A DNA stretch of 61,667 bases from a virus. The notes under the pieces were generated by a model, which worked only from the letters and a program-made list of their open reading frames with translations, made no database searches and had not been told where the DNA came from. A program made the position numbers and the translations under genes. The stretch covers positions 1 to 61,667 of the IMG/VR virus record IMGVR_UViG_3300020468_000006; one strand, written 5' to 3'. Below, in pieces: positions 33,701 through 35,452 of this stretch. Each line of letters opens with the position of its first letter. Within the stretch, counting starts at the first letter, position 1.

Positions 33701-35445
33701 TACAAGGTACAATTATTAAGGAACCTGGTTTCACTGCTGTTGTTACTCAGTACCAAGCACCTGACCCTGCTGCTAACCCTCCAGTTCCACATAAGATGTG
33801 GATTGCAAACTTACTACCATATGGTACAGATTCAGATGGCAACCAAGTTACACCTGATGCTGCAGCACAACTTGTAGGACAAGGTACAGCACTTGGTAAG
33901 TTTGAGAACCTCAACAACTTCCCAATAATTCTTGCTGAAGCAAGTGGTGCTACTGAAACTAATGTAGAAGGTTATGGTAAAGTTTCTGGACTATATCAGA
34001 GTGGTGTTACAGGTAGAATTTGGTTAGAAGATGTTGTTGGAACATTCCCAACTAACTTAACAATCATTTCTGATAATGACTGGTCTGCAGGTGTAACACA
34101 ATCTAAAGAACTTCTTGGAAGATGTAACAGATTCTTCAGAGGATTTGATGGTACACAAACTACATTTAAACTTACTATTAATAATGGTGAAGCATACTTC
34201 CCAGATCCTGCAGGACACCTACTAACATTCGTTAATGGTATCTTACAACCACCTGGTGCAAACTTCGCATACACAGCGTTCTCTGATCAGATTCAGTTTA
34301 CTGAAGCACCTACAATCGGATCTGAGTTTATTGGATACTATGTTGGTAAGTTACGTCAGTTAGATGACATATCATTCGAGTTTGACTCCTTACGTTCATC
34401 CTTTAACTTACGTTACGCAGGTGGATTCTACTCACTAACACTAACTGAAGGTGTTAGTAGCTCTACTATACTTCCTGAAAACAATATTGTTGTTTCCCTG
34501 AATGGTGTTATTCAGGAACCAGGCGTAGGTTACGAACTAGTTGGTTCTAGAATAATCTTTGCTGAAGTTCCTCGTGCAGGATCTACATTCGTAGCATTCT
34601 CATACATTGGTTCTGACGCTGACGTTATCGCTGCTACTATCGTACCTCCTGTAGAAGCAGGTGACCTCTTACAAATCGAGGGTGAGAATGACGATCGTGA
34701 AGTTGCGTTGATCGAATCTTCTAACTCCTTAATTACTTTCGAGTACACAGGAACTGTTAAGGGACGTAACGCTGAAGCACTTTCAGCAATCACAACAGGT
34801 GAAATTAAGACAGCAATCATTACATCACCTGGTGACGGATATACCTCACGTCCAAACGTTGACGTTATTTCATCTTCTGGATTCGATGGACGTGTACGTG
34901 CGTTGATGGGTCTTCTAAGAGTTGATGTTAAGACTGCAGGTGTTGGATACTCTAGTCCTGTGGTTACTGTTGAGAATGTAGTTGAGGATGATTGGGTTGC
35001 ACCTGTAGGTCCTGCTGTTAACCAAGGTTTTGATACCTACGCAGGTGAAGGAACTGACAGTGAAGGTAACCCAATTGTAATTGTTCCAGGATTCATCAGA
35101 ATCACAACTCAACCAGTTAACGTAACAGTTAACCAAGGTCAGACTGCAGGATTTACTGTTATCAGTGAGTTTGTTAAAGCATCTGATGGACTAGTAGGAA
35201 CTACACCTCTTAACTATCAGTGGCAACGTAAGCAGTATGGTGAAACTAACTGGGCTAACATAACTGGTGCTACTGCTGCTCTCTATAGTTCTGCAAGTGC
35301 TGAACAGGCAGATGACGGTGATGAGTTCCGTGTTGCTATAACTGCTGCAGGTGCTTCACCAATTTACTCTAACTCTGTGATCCTCACAGTACAGACTGGT
35401 GCAACGATAGTCTCTAACTTTGTACCTACTCAATTGTTCCAATAA
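9703..35445 (+). CDS. Giant multidomain baseplate/virion protein in gp7 position, 8580 aa
   Basis: One unbroken 25.7-kb frame starts three bases after gp6. Residues 1-200 (MQTISSVNISDRVEGQLPDF, FVSFLFEYYKSQEKTGRPYD) look like the N-terminal domain of the large gp7-position protein of cyanophages; T4 gp7 is 1032 residues. The visible layout is: GxGY beta repeats at 316-630, 1140-1366 and 3120-3350; YHYH-like segment (GWAFDGNPIYGPYAY) 1455-1550; propeller-like stretch 1862-2247; LamG-like domains 2270-2470 and 5088-5270; two carbohydrate-binding-like modules 2686-2818; cupredoxin-like remnant 2967-3055; seven helical modules with Cys or equivalent near 4160, 4322, 5376, 5542, 5702, 6272 and 7503; 18 TFTC...YPR repeats 4460-7300; LNGVIQ-type motifs near 3706 and 8266; Ig-like domain about 8467-8565. 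The role is inferred: wedge initiation by the N-terminus, and an external decoration or fibre by the rest. Confidence 0.85.
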   Translation: MQTISSVNISDRVEGQLPDFIKQEDEQFVSFLFEYYKSQEKTGRPYDLLNNILTYLDIDAYDQKVLASSTELIKDVDTANSLIEVESIDGFMDRDGSVMIDNEVIYYEETVRGPDAILTPGLSLEEFNKKRQELESPFLDFDGVTTTFPLKFLGTPVSPVSAEHLAVIVYNQSMIPNVDYTISGTNITYTVAPRARIGTDIVGSTRILYYIGFADSVIKELVFPAPAGLAGQDSMTLGYDNLAYSPISEIGLIINRNGLLLSPYIDYVLTDNNTQIKYFVNIAPNDIFHIRSIEYVSPSVGTGAKAVTRVGLNGEIEAIQVKDGGKQYELNFAPKVSITSSTGTGRGSAARTLVAGIKNIQLINGGQGYTAYNPPKVLITPPTDQVNGSGAKASITVDDTTGQVSSIQITNSGSGYDFIPAISFVNPSGAIITDPTIDSEGRLNAGTITITDGGIGYSNPPTIYIDAAPTDGVDAVAECTVSPDGEIVAVTITNRGRGYTSAPRARVVQPIGAQVLDVTVANGSVTNVNLLTGGKGYTDAPSVYIVDDRKGPLGESIGGTGAEAAATIFNGEITDINIISFGTGYSTTEPPRVYIAEPLSAQSSCDVGFGEVTGFTILSSGREYQPSSLKGCARGVSEIVEFDKFGNQIYAKESQLRQSNHTTGAIVHNLDAKIITQVFDKFRRQYMPTINIDYTQVNPIQVIKTIKDFYASKGTKTAAQYLFKILFGEEVDIFYPRDELIKPSDASWVVDTILRAELISGDPANLSNAQLVQNADEVDQNIKDATVLIENVISIIEGTDVIYELAISEETLTGTFKIPYKTSLVEPLSTTGNIITVDSTIGWPEKNGTIIINDQETVQYKDKSLNQFIECTRSKNGVVEDWDPGTLVYSDIFVYVNQGLANEVKLRVLGIAEAGTTVLEDSGSYYLPGDKLNVAALGSTDIDERLQSWLYNVKKLISVTSITPGGINNQTATVVCSNAHGLLVEDQVTIYGANPAVYNGTFEVTSRLNDFTFSYNIPTPMDIVPQGNILLSVDLNRGKSQTSTINEVVSLFTSNIQNAFFNQDYVYVAASGLPNYKIGPFQGSAIIPGNQRKLLRFPRTVETISTRTAIGANNPIGAWVNGVSAWSYKSSEFVTFGPLTAINITNSGIDYDAGSKPALEITGGGGTGAAATVTVNGSLSNVEVLTEGTGYTSQPLISIVGGGGQGATAQAVVTNGRVTRILVENAGTGYTSQPTISITGGNGAGATATASVRGVISAVTLSSTGSGYTSTPTIKLNSGEGALAQPIVINGRIVSIAIINSGSAYTSAPTVYINGDGFGATATAVIGTLGEDKGKVISVSITNRGVGYTQGMTAVRMEAVGQLATFTADVFQWNKNVEYQLDPDPANPTATNADGSLKKRYDIARGYVFTGFNNQYGGEYAHVSDPKELRYVIGDNVFLNPETNRFQEVPSNIDHSPIIGWAFDGNPIYGPYAYIDPTDQNSGIRRMRSSYKIKTELIFDEDTNPTPARIDGPLLANYPAGYFVNDYTYTFQQGDLDQYNGRFCKTPDYPAGTYAYFITIDESDAGLPVFPYIIGSSFNSVVDTWNLSLNAVQENIPQDVARFRDPYVNVDIDIDRQPNQESDSFVTEKEGDLLIFEIEDIDGDAIISPAEIATLQAITEEAALQIYDYFPRVSAESRVDIEVDTTTKFESAQIDGFVVENAGVSYQVNDTLFFDNTGTDGFGASAIIESVQGRTISAYTKEIINDVPHGKITTATAHDLIAQDQIIVNSKVITDNTNKRYYTSVVTGIETITVTQTGIGYNTQIPPTYEIITTTGQDVAFNIVLDETTGKVGNVNIVNSGFGYDTANPPQIRVSHPQQYKKTYYWLSEYYEDTDKINIIDSKVATDRHIYICGELTQVNGDTSAFLAKFTDLGVLVWDRTLISVTTNKKARWKSMYLDQTSAENHLIYIIGETESQTTATYNPDILVAKYESGYDNANAPEGIVRWQKEIAGVSGSARRDYAGDIHLDDEQRVYICGWTDTNSPDPNDIWVMQLNNLGDVVEKRKFASDAEGEEMTQLYFIGNNKLLFTGIDSDNQDIIFGEMSYDGANIELTYTKRLAVSGGNVQRPRFVLDEWDDLFFICDMFNGTKNYGIAFFKIPLDQLSTNPSTPTYTYSKIIAPSGTFESINHAGINMDVFGNVSIVADLKYADNDRQAVVMNFKYDGTLLKSTNIADTNDIGMITRTHQVDNSGDVILTSNKQLPVQTYVARFENENDLDEDSTKQALVTTTFSTPANAAHNTSEYKFGAGSVKFSGGPTNMKAAGAGLTGKWTTEVWSLLTASHASNNPKVEMFTIDDATGNSLIVTVDGNASSGNLGKIEMTIAPQGGGGSTTASVGSTYWTTLQDAAWHHWAVVKDEPTLGSYSYSVYFDGIQVCTATVTTNIGLNDLYVGANKTTPATANCFLGSIDDLVIDPNTVYTGASFTVATERYRITSNDSKVNLIKFDRQHDKRGAYTAFSETTHTKALSFTETTAINVNTLSNPVITTWNVGASGLQILDYSDVSSQLTPGTYSFTSAIHQYASKTSTIPSPLGRKVKVTAVPMAKFYIRDAGYQKIDLVKEFTFNQAVKFTKGTLIQQKNEQGIIQAYGTIVEVPTGTLDNPGLGNKYKVGKIYGNFNNDTTDLYQNDTGEENTIDGVVFEQPRLQDQWVASKAYTTDTQVYNAGKIYKATNTATSGSTPPTHNIGIVTDGSVTWQYISAAGAIQVDLSEHPWPTPTETLWTANRSFSVNDLVYFARQKYKCTVAGVTSSVAPTHTTGTATDGTVTWEWQSTYDPLSSYARFRTYDPGDYAVKILEVYPESDFIVGDVISLGGSVTAGPNTDNPKIADINGVTTVKKLELTVRLDKDIVRTAETRTDLIYCSALIAHRFTAGDILFVTGFQGTQFDGSFFVEEIFSSRDYTYRMRANAVSDPTFDNNAIANVKISSKHPTLLLVRNHSYIFDLSDASNQGYFLSFSQDNQFKLEYSFNVIERSGTPGQSSTTETPTVKFTVGGEVTNITYYFDPSRTLSTNSPVGANSFIDVIKTPYDGTFTISNVISDTEFRFPLDQEPEFNSAEIGEDDQDRPNSFYSTTSTKAIGPINTIKLISAGGFYKKLPIVSDIASNRKIERIVIANGGTEYAPGVYTQVPIIGDGEGGLLNITVEIDQETDSGTITQVALIDPGSGYTTGSVDVDAIPGILGQTLSGSGAELTVVIPAEGTGASVFLTGTQIGKIKTLKNNEFGYGYSHDYTLRPEIAFPVNLQLFNTSILSQIKITNPGAGYTSSPVVVISGGGGTGADAEAIVKNNRLSEIIVKDPGSGYSSEPTVLLKSEFTYVVNLDLNYLQFNFPHGITTGAEVQFRAEDIGTTVGELPKPSSVGLTSLSSTQTYYAIAGDANSLESDQLRFALTPADSASGNFITFLTQGEGRQVLLTQVFGGTASAVVETSRFLASEQVFQGESFELANAFGTVSTNDGWQIGPKILKVVNPTGDFVAGGKVQGVISRASGIIDNVQIAKGILNIDALTRTSGRFIDDVGKPSEIVQKIQDSYFYQNFSYVIKSQIPINRWKKQVLENNHPAGFNMFGQLELTGGKDVSGRKIGTEFTKQVNINEYTNVNQITSFGAAQPIYSTFNNSEVLFRKKRLTNSEEILTSIVKKLDNISSQFDGSTKAFNLTVEGDQVIIKENQMLVTLNGVIQSPGTAYQIVGNQIVFAEPPRPDSKVVYRNVDIQILQITKLNLNTIGGIFPSIGDFVSGFTSNASARVVATGATSIDVIDITGGPFQNNERIDVNRTGFSALIGSFAPINQDTIFEFAETVTKVSLTAETAKIEETNLDLDGNIDSSLVLSKTSGTAEFETGVYNILLNDFIYSSASNIAAKIVSISPYRDPISSIQLTSGAAFLEGDQVTGGNSGAVAEVVRVDDALNPPVLYFVAKSVASFVSGETITAGAINDIVVGDITRGDVVDTLIINKGSSFFGLVFERLISLSNQNIILDNIAQTTITPTTLTNAADRINADFLDYEEVRSTEIEYNNLSGGALANDDVMRSVNVTYGNTTDDALNRYKDAARSIRNNKQEIIDYATSQIAIDYPDFYYTGEAETAPWGRFRDGYRLIQKNKAWIVAKAYQDMVVQYPGSTIPSATKCKRDIGYMIDALSRDTGWGGTVYTRKFIQKYFSADGLTYLYVNAQSNETVYAYEQAYGYMQNAIQNDLTGSETIDAVAYTKYNERTSGPNNNSGITADPNPGGNYGTTGTNTTNNGTDNCADVQAALQTLFNNVKEVLNAGSLTDLIDLSLPDANYTAKEIKCNRDTGYFVDAIADDLDGDGNFAIVTFTKKFFDASGIPINNGLPETEEAITAFNAAKDLCKRAMRNLLYSQTLTTKGYNLNDPTTYSAPYLDGGGGTTAHYYDPNYASGSNQLDTNCANVASAIDTLSNLATTAFTGAQFTASGATYNAATGVMVLTIGTHSLTTADTVRIDANSLTFTCLMDGNTANKTYPRSTDPAYETQRAITATTNNTITINVGTSPLVNHDVTGANYNVTSGDLQLTIGAHNLEVGTSIKIATESLTFQCAYNGGGTSVYPRASGANTSSGADYAYDTALPITSKTGTTITVNVNGGQGAISNTDAHTFVSATAGAVVSGGNYAHTFVSGVANSIKAGGNLDNINALSVISDGTYRENENIRVNKYAYKDRGGSGFFVPGDTITGAKSGASFELKGANSGLKWLYAQTVSGILENREYITNTKMVNNLGGSNVNMTPSSAAYDPLTGQLTLTSTAHGYSVGNKISLANNCLTFSCDMDGGNASKTYPRTTDPVGQGQQLDIIRTTADTFTVVVGSSPIVEKNITGANYDPVLGEMQINVEGGHNLNVGESIRLKPNSLVFTCDTDGNATEHSYPRASGAGNPSGGADPAYNTAVAITAVGFNTYTVTDATYTPLDGSLVLSIVNHGMQSGDKIKIVDGSIRFTCAKDNNATNHDYPRTSDPISYQWYDITVLDDNNIGVNVGVSSDTSVHTFVSANSNGVQKQDGTIFINVLGGSAPASDTSPHTFIRATEGALMTGGGYTHQFVSAVTNGVTVYPASVRLTNTQKRAGTKSLAFDSGAYLSYGLSDIPAWGTSDFTIEFWIRPTTAMNSTKYLVDLRTSGATETNSFSLYIDSGNLKWKLNQTDQISGAHGMSPNVWYHIALTRTSQILKLWVNGSQVGSDYTDAATYYERKMTIGAEWNGQNNFVGFMDNFVIYPTTSKYTATFTPPTVFPTSTTDISFSMDNELPLIMSNQEAYATYTGTTNSAAQATSIDYVNREVIVEEIEISRDTQRACADILELNRAWIAETAVNKMKAKYPDLLMPGDTADGVGPQLGTNFCLRDTKEFILKGVIEDLRYGGNYNSTLAARNYLTAYEGLDYIANEVLMSIYTYRLLAPICNYVLTTTSTDLKTYDGTKYTEILRIPNNFSSPAAQSIQDEITKLCDDIGDVIGPTGQRYRDAGDLLWLNRDVIAAETVGWLEATYQANINGTTYDFYQNPNANPNKCSYEIKQYIIPAVIADLVTGGTSAMQYNASKFLNNNNELYSVDNELSAVIDAYKFVKMLCEKAVNNTLLTNGVASGGLGIPSAYQDDYYTMQYTTLTVYRDPTITIDPEGYDPSRTANDRLLDTAELLEKNANVIAWEAVHTMNDLSKFLNFTVPGGAQNCVDDVVDIIGAVGHDLRKGGNSKTYEAAKLYLDSETNNLIQLNGRQHTHQFVRAELNAIQSGGTYNHTFVTSSTNAVTANGGAQFTPSNVVYQPATGNLILTMPSHGLTTSNTITIAENGFTFTCGMDQDESNHTYPRKGDPAYGKSIAITGYTLSTITVNVGASPLVNYNVSQASYDATNGELILSIGAHQLAVGKSFRFKQESLVFTCDRDDYATEHAYPRSTDPTFDTAVDISAVGTTAHTATSAAYDPSTGVMTLTLNGHNLAGETTHTATDAAYNPETGILTLTVGNHGFASGDSVKLADNSVTFTCTLDSNATNHAYPRSTDPASGSFLPIRNVTQNTFDVQILETIPSTNVTAHTFVSATTNGITKANDYVWIEEDAVVFTCGQDGNGSNHAYPRPQDPAYKAWLPITRIDANNFSVQTLSTAPSTNTTPHVFVSFATDGLKKQTGTITCNVGVAPGEDAAGISVIKIATEIAQLTMRNAFGRENLYIYNPDAGTGDGDGITGGGSESIDNVDVSSYERNAVKDRFINAADVIDRNIRVIAEETIAAAKAQYPSLQIPGGNINCVHDLTDFLYAIQWNLRHGGNNKVFHAAEYYVNEGLTHATEATWIMNYARDLAIQVMRNESLALNYGADPSYDTAIDIVDIASTSHTATNAAYNASTGLLTLTISGHGFDVGNRINIADNSLTLTCSMDNQRSNHVYPRSTDPVSGQWLPIISKTNDTFVVNVGTSRLIKFTPTQVIYEPNTGNLILTIGPHKLTTGTNIKILGNSLTFTCTQDANATNHTYPRTTDPIYDEPVAIVGTTANTVTVNVGTSVIKNYDIHGANFNHTTGNIVLSVGPHDFRTGQSVKLATSSLVFRCDEDAQATDHVYPRASAPNGPDPAWNTSINIDAVGYTQHTPTNATYNSSTGVVQLTLANHGLTGHTTHTPTNAVFTPADGKMVVTLANHGFANNDRVKLAIGAITFTCALDNNATLHPYPRQYGSNAPGGSDYAFDKWIQVTNVTQDTFEINVGISSNTTTHTFISALTNGLTHAGDMVKVAENALTFTCTKDGNSANKSYPRTSDPSYDEWLPVTKIDNNTISIVVGDSGPNDQYTHSFVSFASNGLWKQDGTITLDVNDGSGAISNQTNHVFQYAVSGALITGGNYTHTFKSATAGAVQTGGNYTHEFVSATANGIKRQDPAGNVTLQVGTSGPNDQYTHAFVSANSGALITGGNYQHRFVTAESQAVITGGNYLHTFVSAATNAVAVGGSPTNLTPNGATYDGETGKLVLSFASAHNLTNSNTITIADNGLNFSCTFDGNSTVHGYPRSTDYASGQVLQVTEWTTNTITVNVTTTPIVNYDVTNATYDAGTGHLVLDIGSVGVATLKGPTAGLTATDASYDPSTGVMTLTVTGHNMANGDRVNIADNSLTFTCTQGSGNHSYPRSSDPASGNWLDISNVTTNTFDVQVLENIPSTNTTTHTFVSAVNGGITKAGENIRVRTDSLTFTCSQDDYATTHTYPRAKDPAFDRPVPIVAKSGSTITVDVGQSPIVAYTPTNATYDPATGFLVLTIGAHSLVNGTTAKLAPNSLTFTCSRDGNTAQKTYPRSGHKFKQSFYNDLDYYPYNKGDYVITADTESPLCADVASAITTMMAIVTDSIATPASLTDGTITKTLPTIWPVKYAPEMVERDVSITYYADAGDNWNQTCPNSAAAIESLMNIVVDTIKLAKDGGGSHLDAIEKVEPWTFNRQYQTWTCYNVKSSIHTLFDVLMKTLSGGSKSDLKSARHILFNKHAITARAYERTTNQYPGTAATLQFADDMVHSLLYDLNTGGNQGMLKLVNSWFDGEGNFIAFQDVVRQHLLFYTTRIREYVKRALYDQNNTTQWDGYDIYKDTTNTAAIDARFEYEWESTEFRIDSSLNLAYHGLNRSAPPSNNQVTFINSTDATNLQNLYDEGEDYNTDPELVLLTPTIEVGFERRESVVRITRPNFFSRGDIVAYIPASGQIEPALQDQDYYYVLNATAEWFEIAREIRHDARYRLFEVDRNLTGQQRVQTVVRQGIIVPTATYAMRDLDQPISAGFNTADILIGATSNATSEVIRIRNNEADIIKLYYKYNIDAATGRFTNGETIQQQGATSNNAVVVQTSVLTGDGTDEGWIYVESLNGALSDNAVMEGVTSGLTASINGTPTTRMLINLNRGQFAAGEKVFNKSNAATADIVSYENSAGALVGNTGGRITIDIETIQEDFTDGDIIYGSITDTILDIANITAGGFEALELNQYVHAVSTIELDISSVVRDGGYNGDFSAGDTVYLLQGTIIKEPGFTAVVTQYQAPDPAANPPVPHKMWIANLLPYGTDSDGNQVTPDAAAQLVGQGTALGKFENLNNFPIILAEASGATETNVEGYGKVSGLYQSGVTGRIWLEDVVGTFPTNLTIISDNDWSAGVTQSKELLGRCNRFFRGFDGTQTTFKLTINNGEAYFPDPAGHLLTFVNGILQPPGANFAYTAFSDQIQFTEAPTIGSEFIGYYVGKLRQLDDISFEFDSLRSSFNLRYAGGFYSLTLTEGVSSSTILPENNIVVSLNGVIQEPGVGYELVGSRIIFAEVPRAGSTFVAFSYIGSDADVIAATIVPPVEAGDLLQIEGENDDREVALIESSNSLITFEYTGTVKGRNAEALSAITTGEIKTAIITSPGDGYTSRPNVDVISSSGFDGRVRALMGLLRVDVKTAGVGYSSPVVTVENVVEDDWVAPVGPAVNQGFDTYAGEGTDSEGNPIVIVPGFIRITTQPVNVTVNQGQTAGFTVISEFVKASDGLVGTTPLNYQWQRKQYGETNWANITGATAALYSSASAEQADDGDEFRVAITAAGASPIYSNSVILTVQTGATIVSNFVPTQLFQ
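10648..11590 (+). repeat. GxGY beta-repeat block 1 in the giant gene
   Basis: Eight degenerate units of about 40 residues share a strand, a G-G-x-G-Y turn and a P-x-V-x-I strand: INGGQGYTAYNPPKVLI, ITDGGIGYSNPPTIYI, TNRGRGYTSAPRARVV, LTGGKGYTDAPSVYIV and others. Similar units occur at 13120-13800, 19060-19750 and about 34810-34980, and in neighbouring structural genes. Confidence 0.75.
13120..13800 (+). repeat. GxGY beta-repeat block 2 in the giant gene
   Basis: Six units occur here, including VLTEGTGYTSQPLISI, VENAGTGYTSQPTISI, LSSTGSGYTSTPTIKL and IINSGSAYTSAPTVYI. These copies are more alike than those of block 1 and are joined by Gly/Ala-rich strands (GGGGTGAAATV, GGGGQGATAQAVV), consistent with more recent duplication or gene conversion. 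Confidence 0.75.
14060..14390 (+). other. YHYH-like domain inside the giant gene
   Basis: GWAFDGNPIYGPYAY and, about 85 residues later, FCKTPDYPAGTYAYF match two conserved segments of the complete YHYH protein encoded at 35453-37048 (GLAFDGFPVYGP and FCVTPEFPDGTYAYF). The name-giving Tyr-His-Tyr-His segment is not seen, so this is a partial or diverged copy. Confidence 0.6.
15286..16445 (+). other. Propeller-like stretch inside the giant gene
   Basis: Repeated units of the form IYICGELT...DTSAFLAKFTDLG, IYIIGETES...DILVAKYESG, VYICGWTDT...DIWVMQLNNLG, LLFTGIDSD and VILTSNKQL are typical of blades in beta-propellers of the SBBP or Kelch-like kind. About six blades are visible over some 385 residues. 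The fold is inferred from pattern only. Confidence 0.5.
16510..17110 (+). other. LamG-like (concanavalin-fold) domain 1 in the giant gene
   Basis: The pattern YKFGAGSVKFSG, GKWTTEVWSLL, AWHHWAVVKDE, YSVYFDGIQV and FLGSIDDLVIDP is that of LamG/concanavalin-like jellyrolls, which often bind glycans. It corresponds to residues about 2270-2470. Confidence 0.65.
17755..18155 (+). other. Two carbohydrate-binding-like modules in the giant gene
   Basis: Two similar segments, WVASKAYTTDTQVYNAGKIY...W and WTANRSFSVNDLVYFARQKY...W, share spaced aromatic residues and the linker PTH...TDG. They resemble the small aromatic-rich modules of the CBM5/12 (chitin-binding type 3) class. A related segment occurs in the tail fibre at 50728-50905. 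Confidence 0.5.
19060..19750 (+). repeat. GxGY beta-repeat block 3 in the giant gene
   Basis: Five units occur, for example ISAGGFYKKLPIV, IANGGTEYAPGVYT, IDPGSGYTTGSVDV, TNPGAGYTSSPVVVI and KDPGSGYSSEPTVLL. The block lies between the cupredoxin-like remnant and the fibre-like middle of the protein. Confidence 0.7.
21930..22900 (+). repeat. Helical module cluster 1 (two copies) in the giant gene
   Basis: Two units centred on CKRDIGYMIDALSRDTG (residue 4160) and CNRDTGYFVDAIADDLDGDG (4322) are followed by KKFF or RKFI and a Gly, and preceded by a helix with the pattern YP. The 162-residue distance defines the period. Predicted all-helical character contrasts with the beta repeats around it. 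Confidence 0.65.
23080..24975 (+). repeat. TFTC...YPR repeat cluster 1 (five copies)
   Basis: Five units of about 85 residues each contain a strand with TFTC or a close variant, an acidic/Asn turn, YPR and then a hydrophobic strand pair. Units lie near 23182, 23440, 24118, 24382 and 24625. Copies 1 and 3 have Lys where most later copies have His before YPR. Confidence 0.75.
24965..25510 (+). other. LamG-like domain 2 in the giant gene
   Basis: The segments SLAFDSGAYLSYG, DFTIEFWIRPT, VWYHIALTRTSQILKLWVNG and FVGFMDNFVIYP are a clear LamG/concanavalin pattern, stronger than in domain 1. It corresponds to residues about 5088-5270 and could bind surface polysaccharide. Confidence 0.75.
25660..26930 (+). 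repeat. Helical module cluster 2 (three copies) in the giant gene
   Basis: Three units with Cys at residues 5376, 5542 and 5702 share LNRAWIAETA / LNRDVIAAETV / KNANVIAWEAV, then C...D, I...DL and GGN or GGT. Spacings of 166 and 160 residues match cluster 1. Confidence 0.7.
27049..28180 (+). repeat. TFTC...YPR repeat cluster 2 (four copies)
   Basis: Four copies lie near 27163, 27418, 27724 and 27955, all with His before YPR (NHTYPR, EHAYPR, NHAYPR, NHAYPR). Between copies are HTFVSA-type strands. This cluster follows helical cluster 2. Confidence 0.75.
28380..28700 (+). repeat. Helical module, single copy (sixth)
   Basis: The unit DVIDRNIRVIAEETIAAAK, CVHDLTDFLYAIQWNLRHGG and HAAEYYVNEG is a full copy of the helical module, with its Cys at residue 6272. 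It lies between TFTC clusters 2 and 3. Confidence 0.65.
28770..30235 (+). repeat. TFTC...YPR repeat cluster 3 (five copies)
   Basis: Copies lie near 28876, 29131, 29386, 29707 and 29951, at spacings of about 255, 255, 321 and 244 bases. The same long-then-short alternation appears in cluster 2, pointing to duplication of multi-repeat blocks. Confidence 0.75.
30235..30570 (+). repeat. Short HxFVSA...TGGNY tandem repeats
   Basis: At least four units of about 17 residues follow one another: ALITGGNYTHTFKSA, AVQTGGNYTHEFVSA, ALITGGNYQHRFVTA and AVITGGNYLHTFVSA, one spacer of about 25 residues interrupting them. This is the densest small-period repeat in the giant gene. Confidence 0.75.
30570..31595 (+). 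repeat. TFTC...YPR repeat cluster 4 (four copies)
   Basis: Copies lie near 30698, 31048, 31278 and 31530 (VHGYPR, NHSYPR, THTYPR, QKTYPR). The last one runs into short helical repeats (LCADVASAITTMMAIV, TCPNSAAAIESLMNIV, TCYNVKSSIHTLFDVL) and the seventh long helical module near 32080-32400, which lacks the Cys. Confidence 0.75.
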
Positions 35446-35452
35446 ATAAAAC

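Noticed and set aside
35442-35448. ATAAATA as a working promoter for the YHYH gene
   Set aside because: Only four bases separate it from the ATG, so transcription would start at or after the start codon. The motif may be just the stop codon context.
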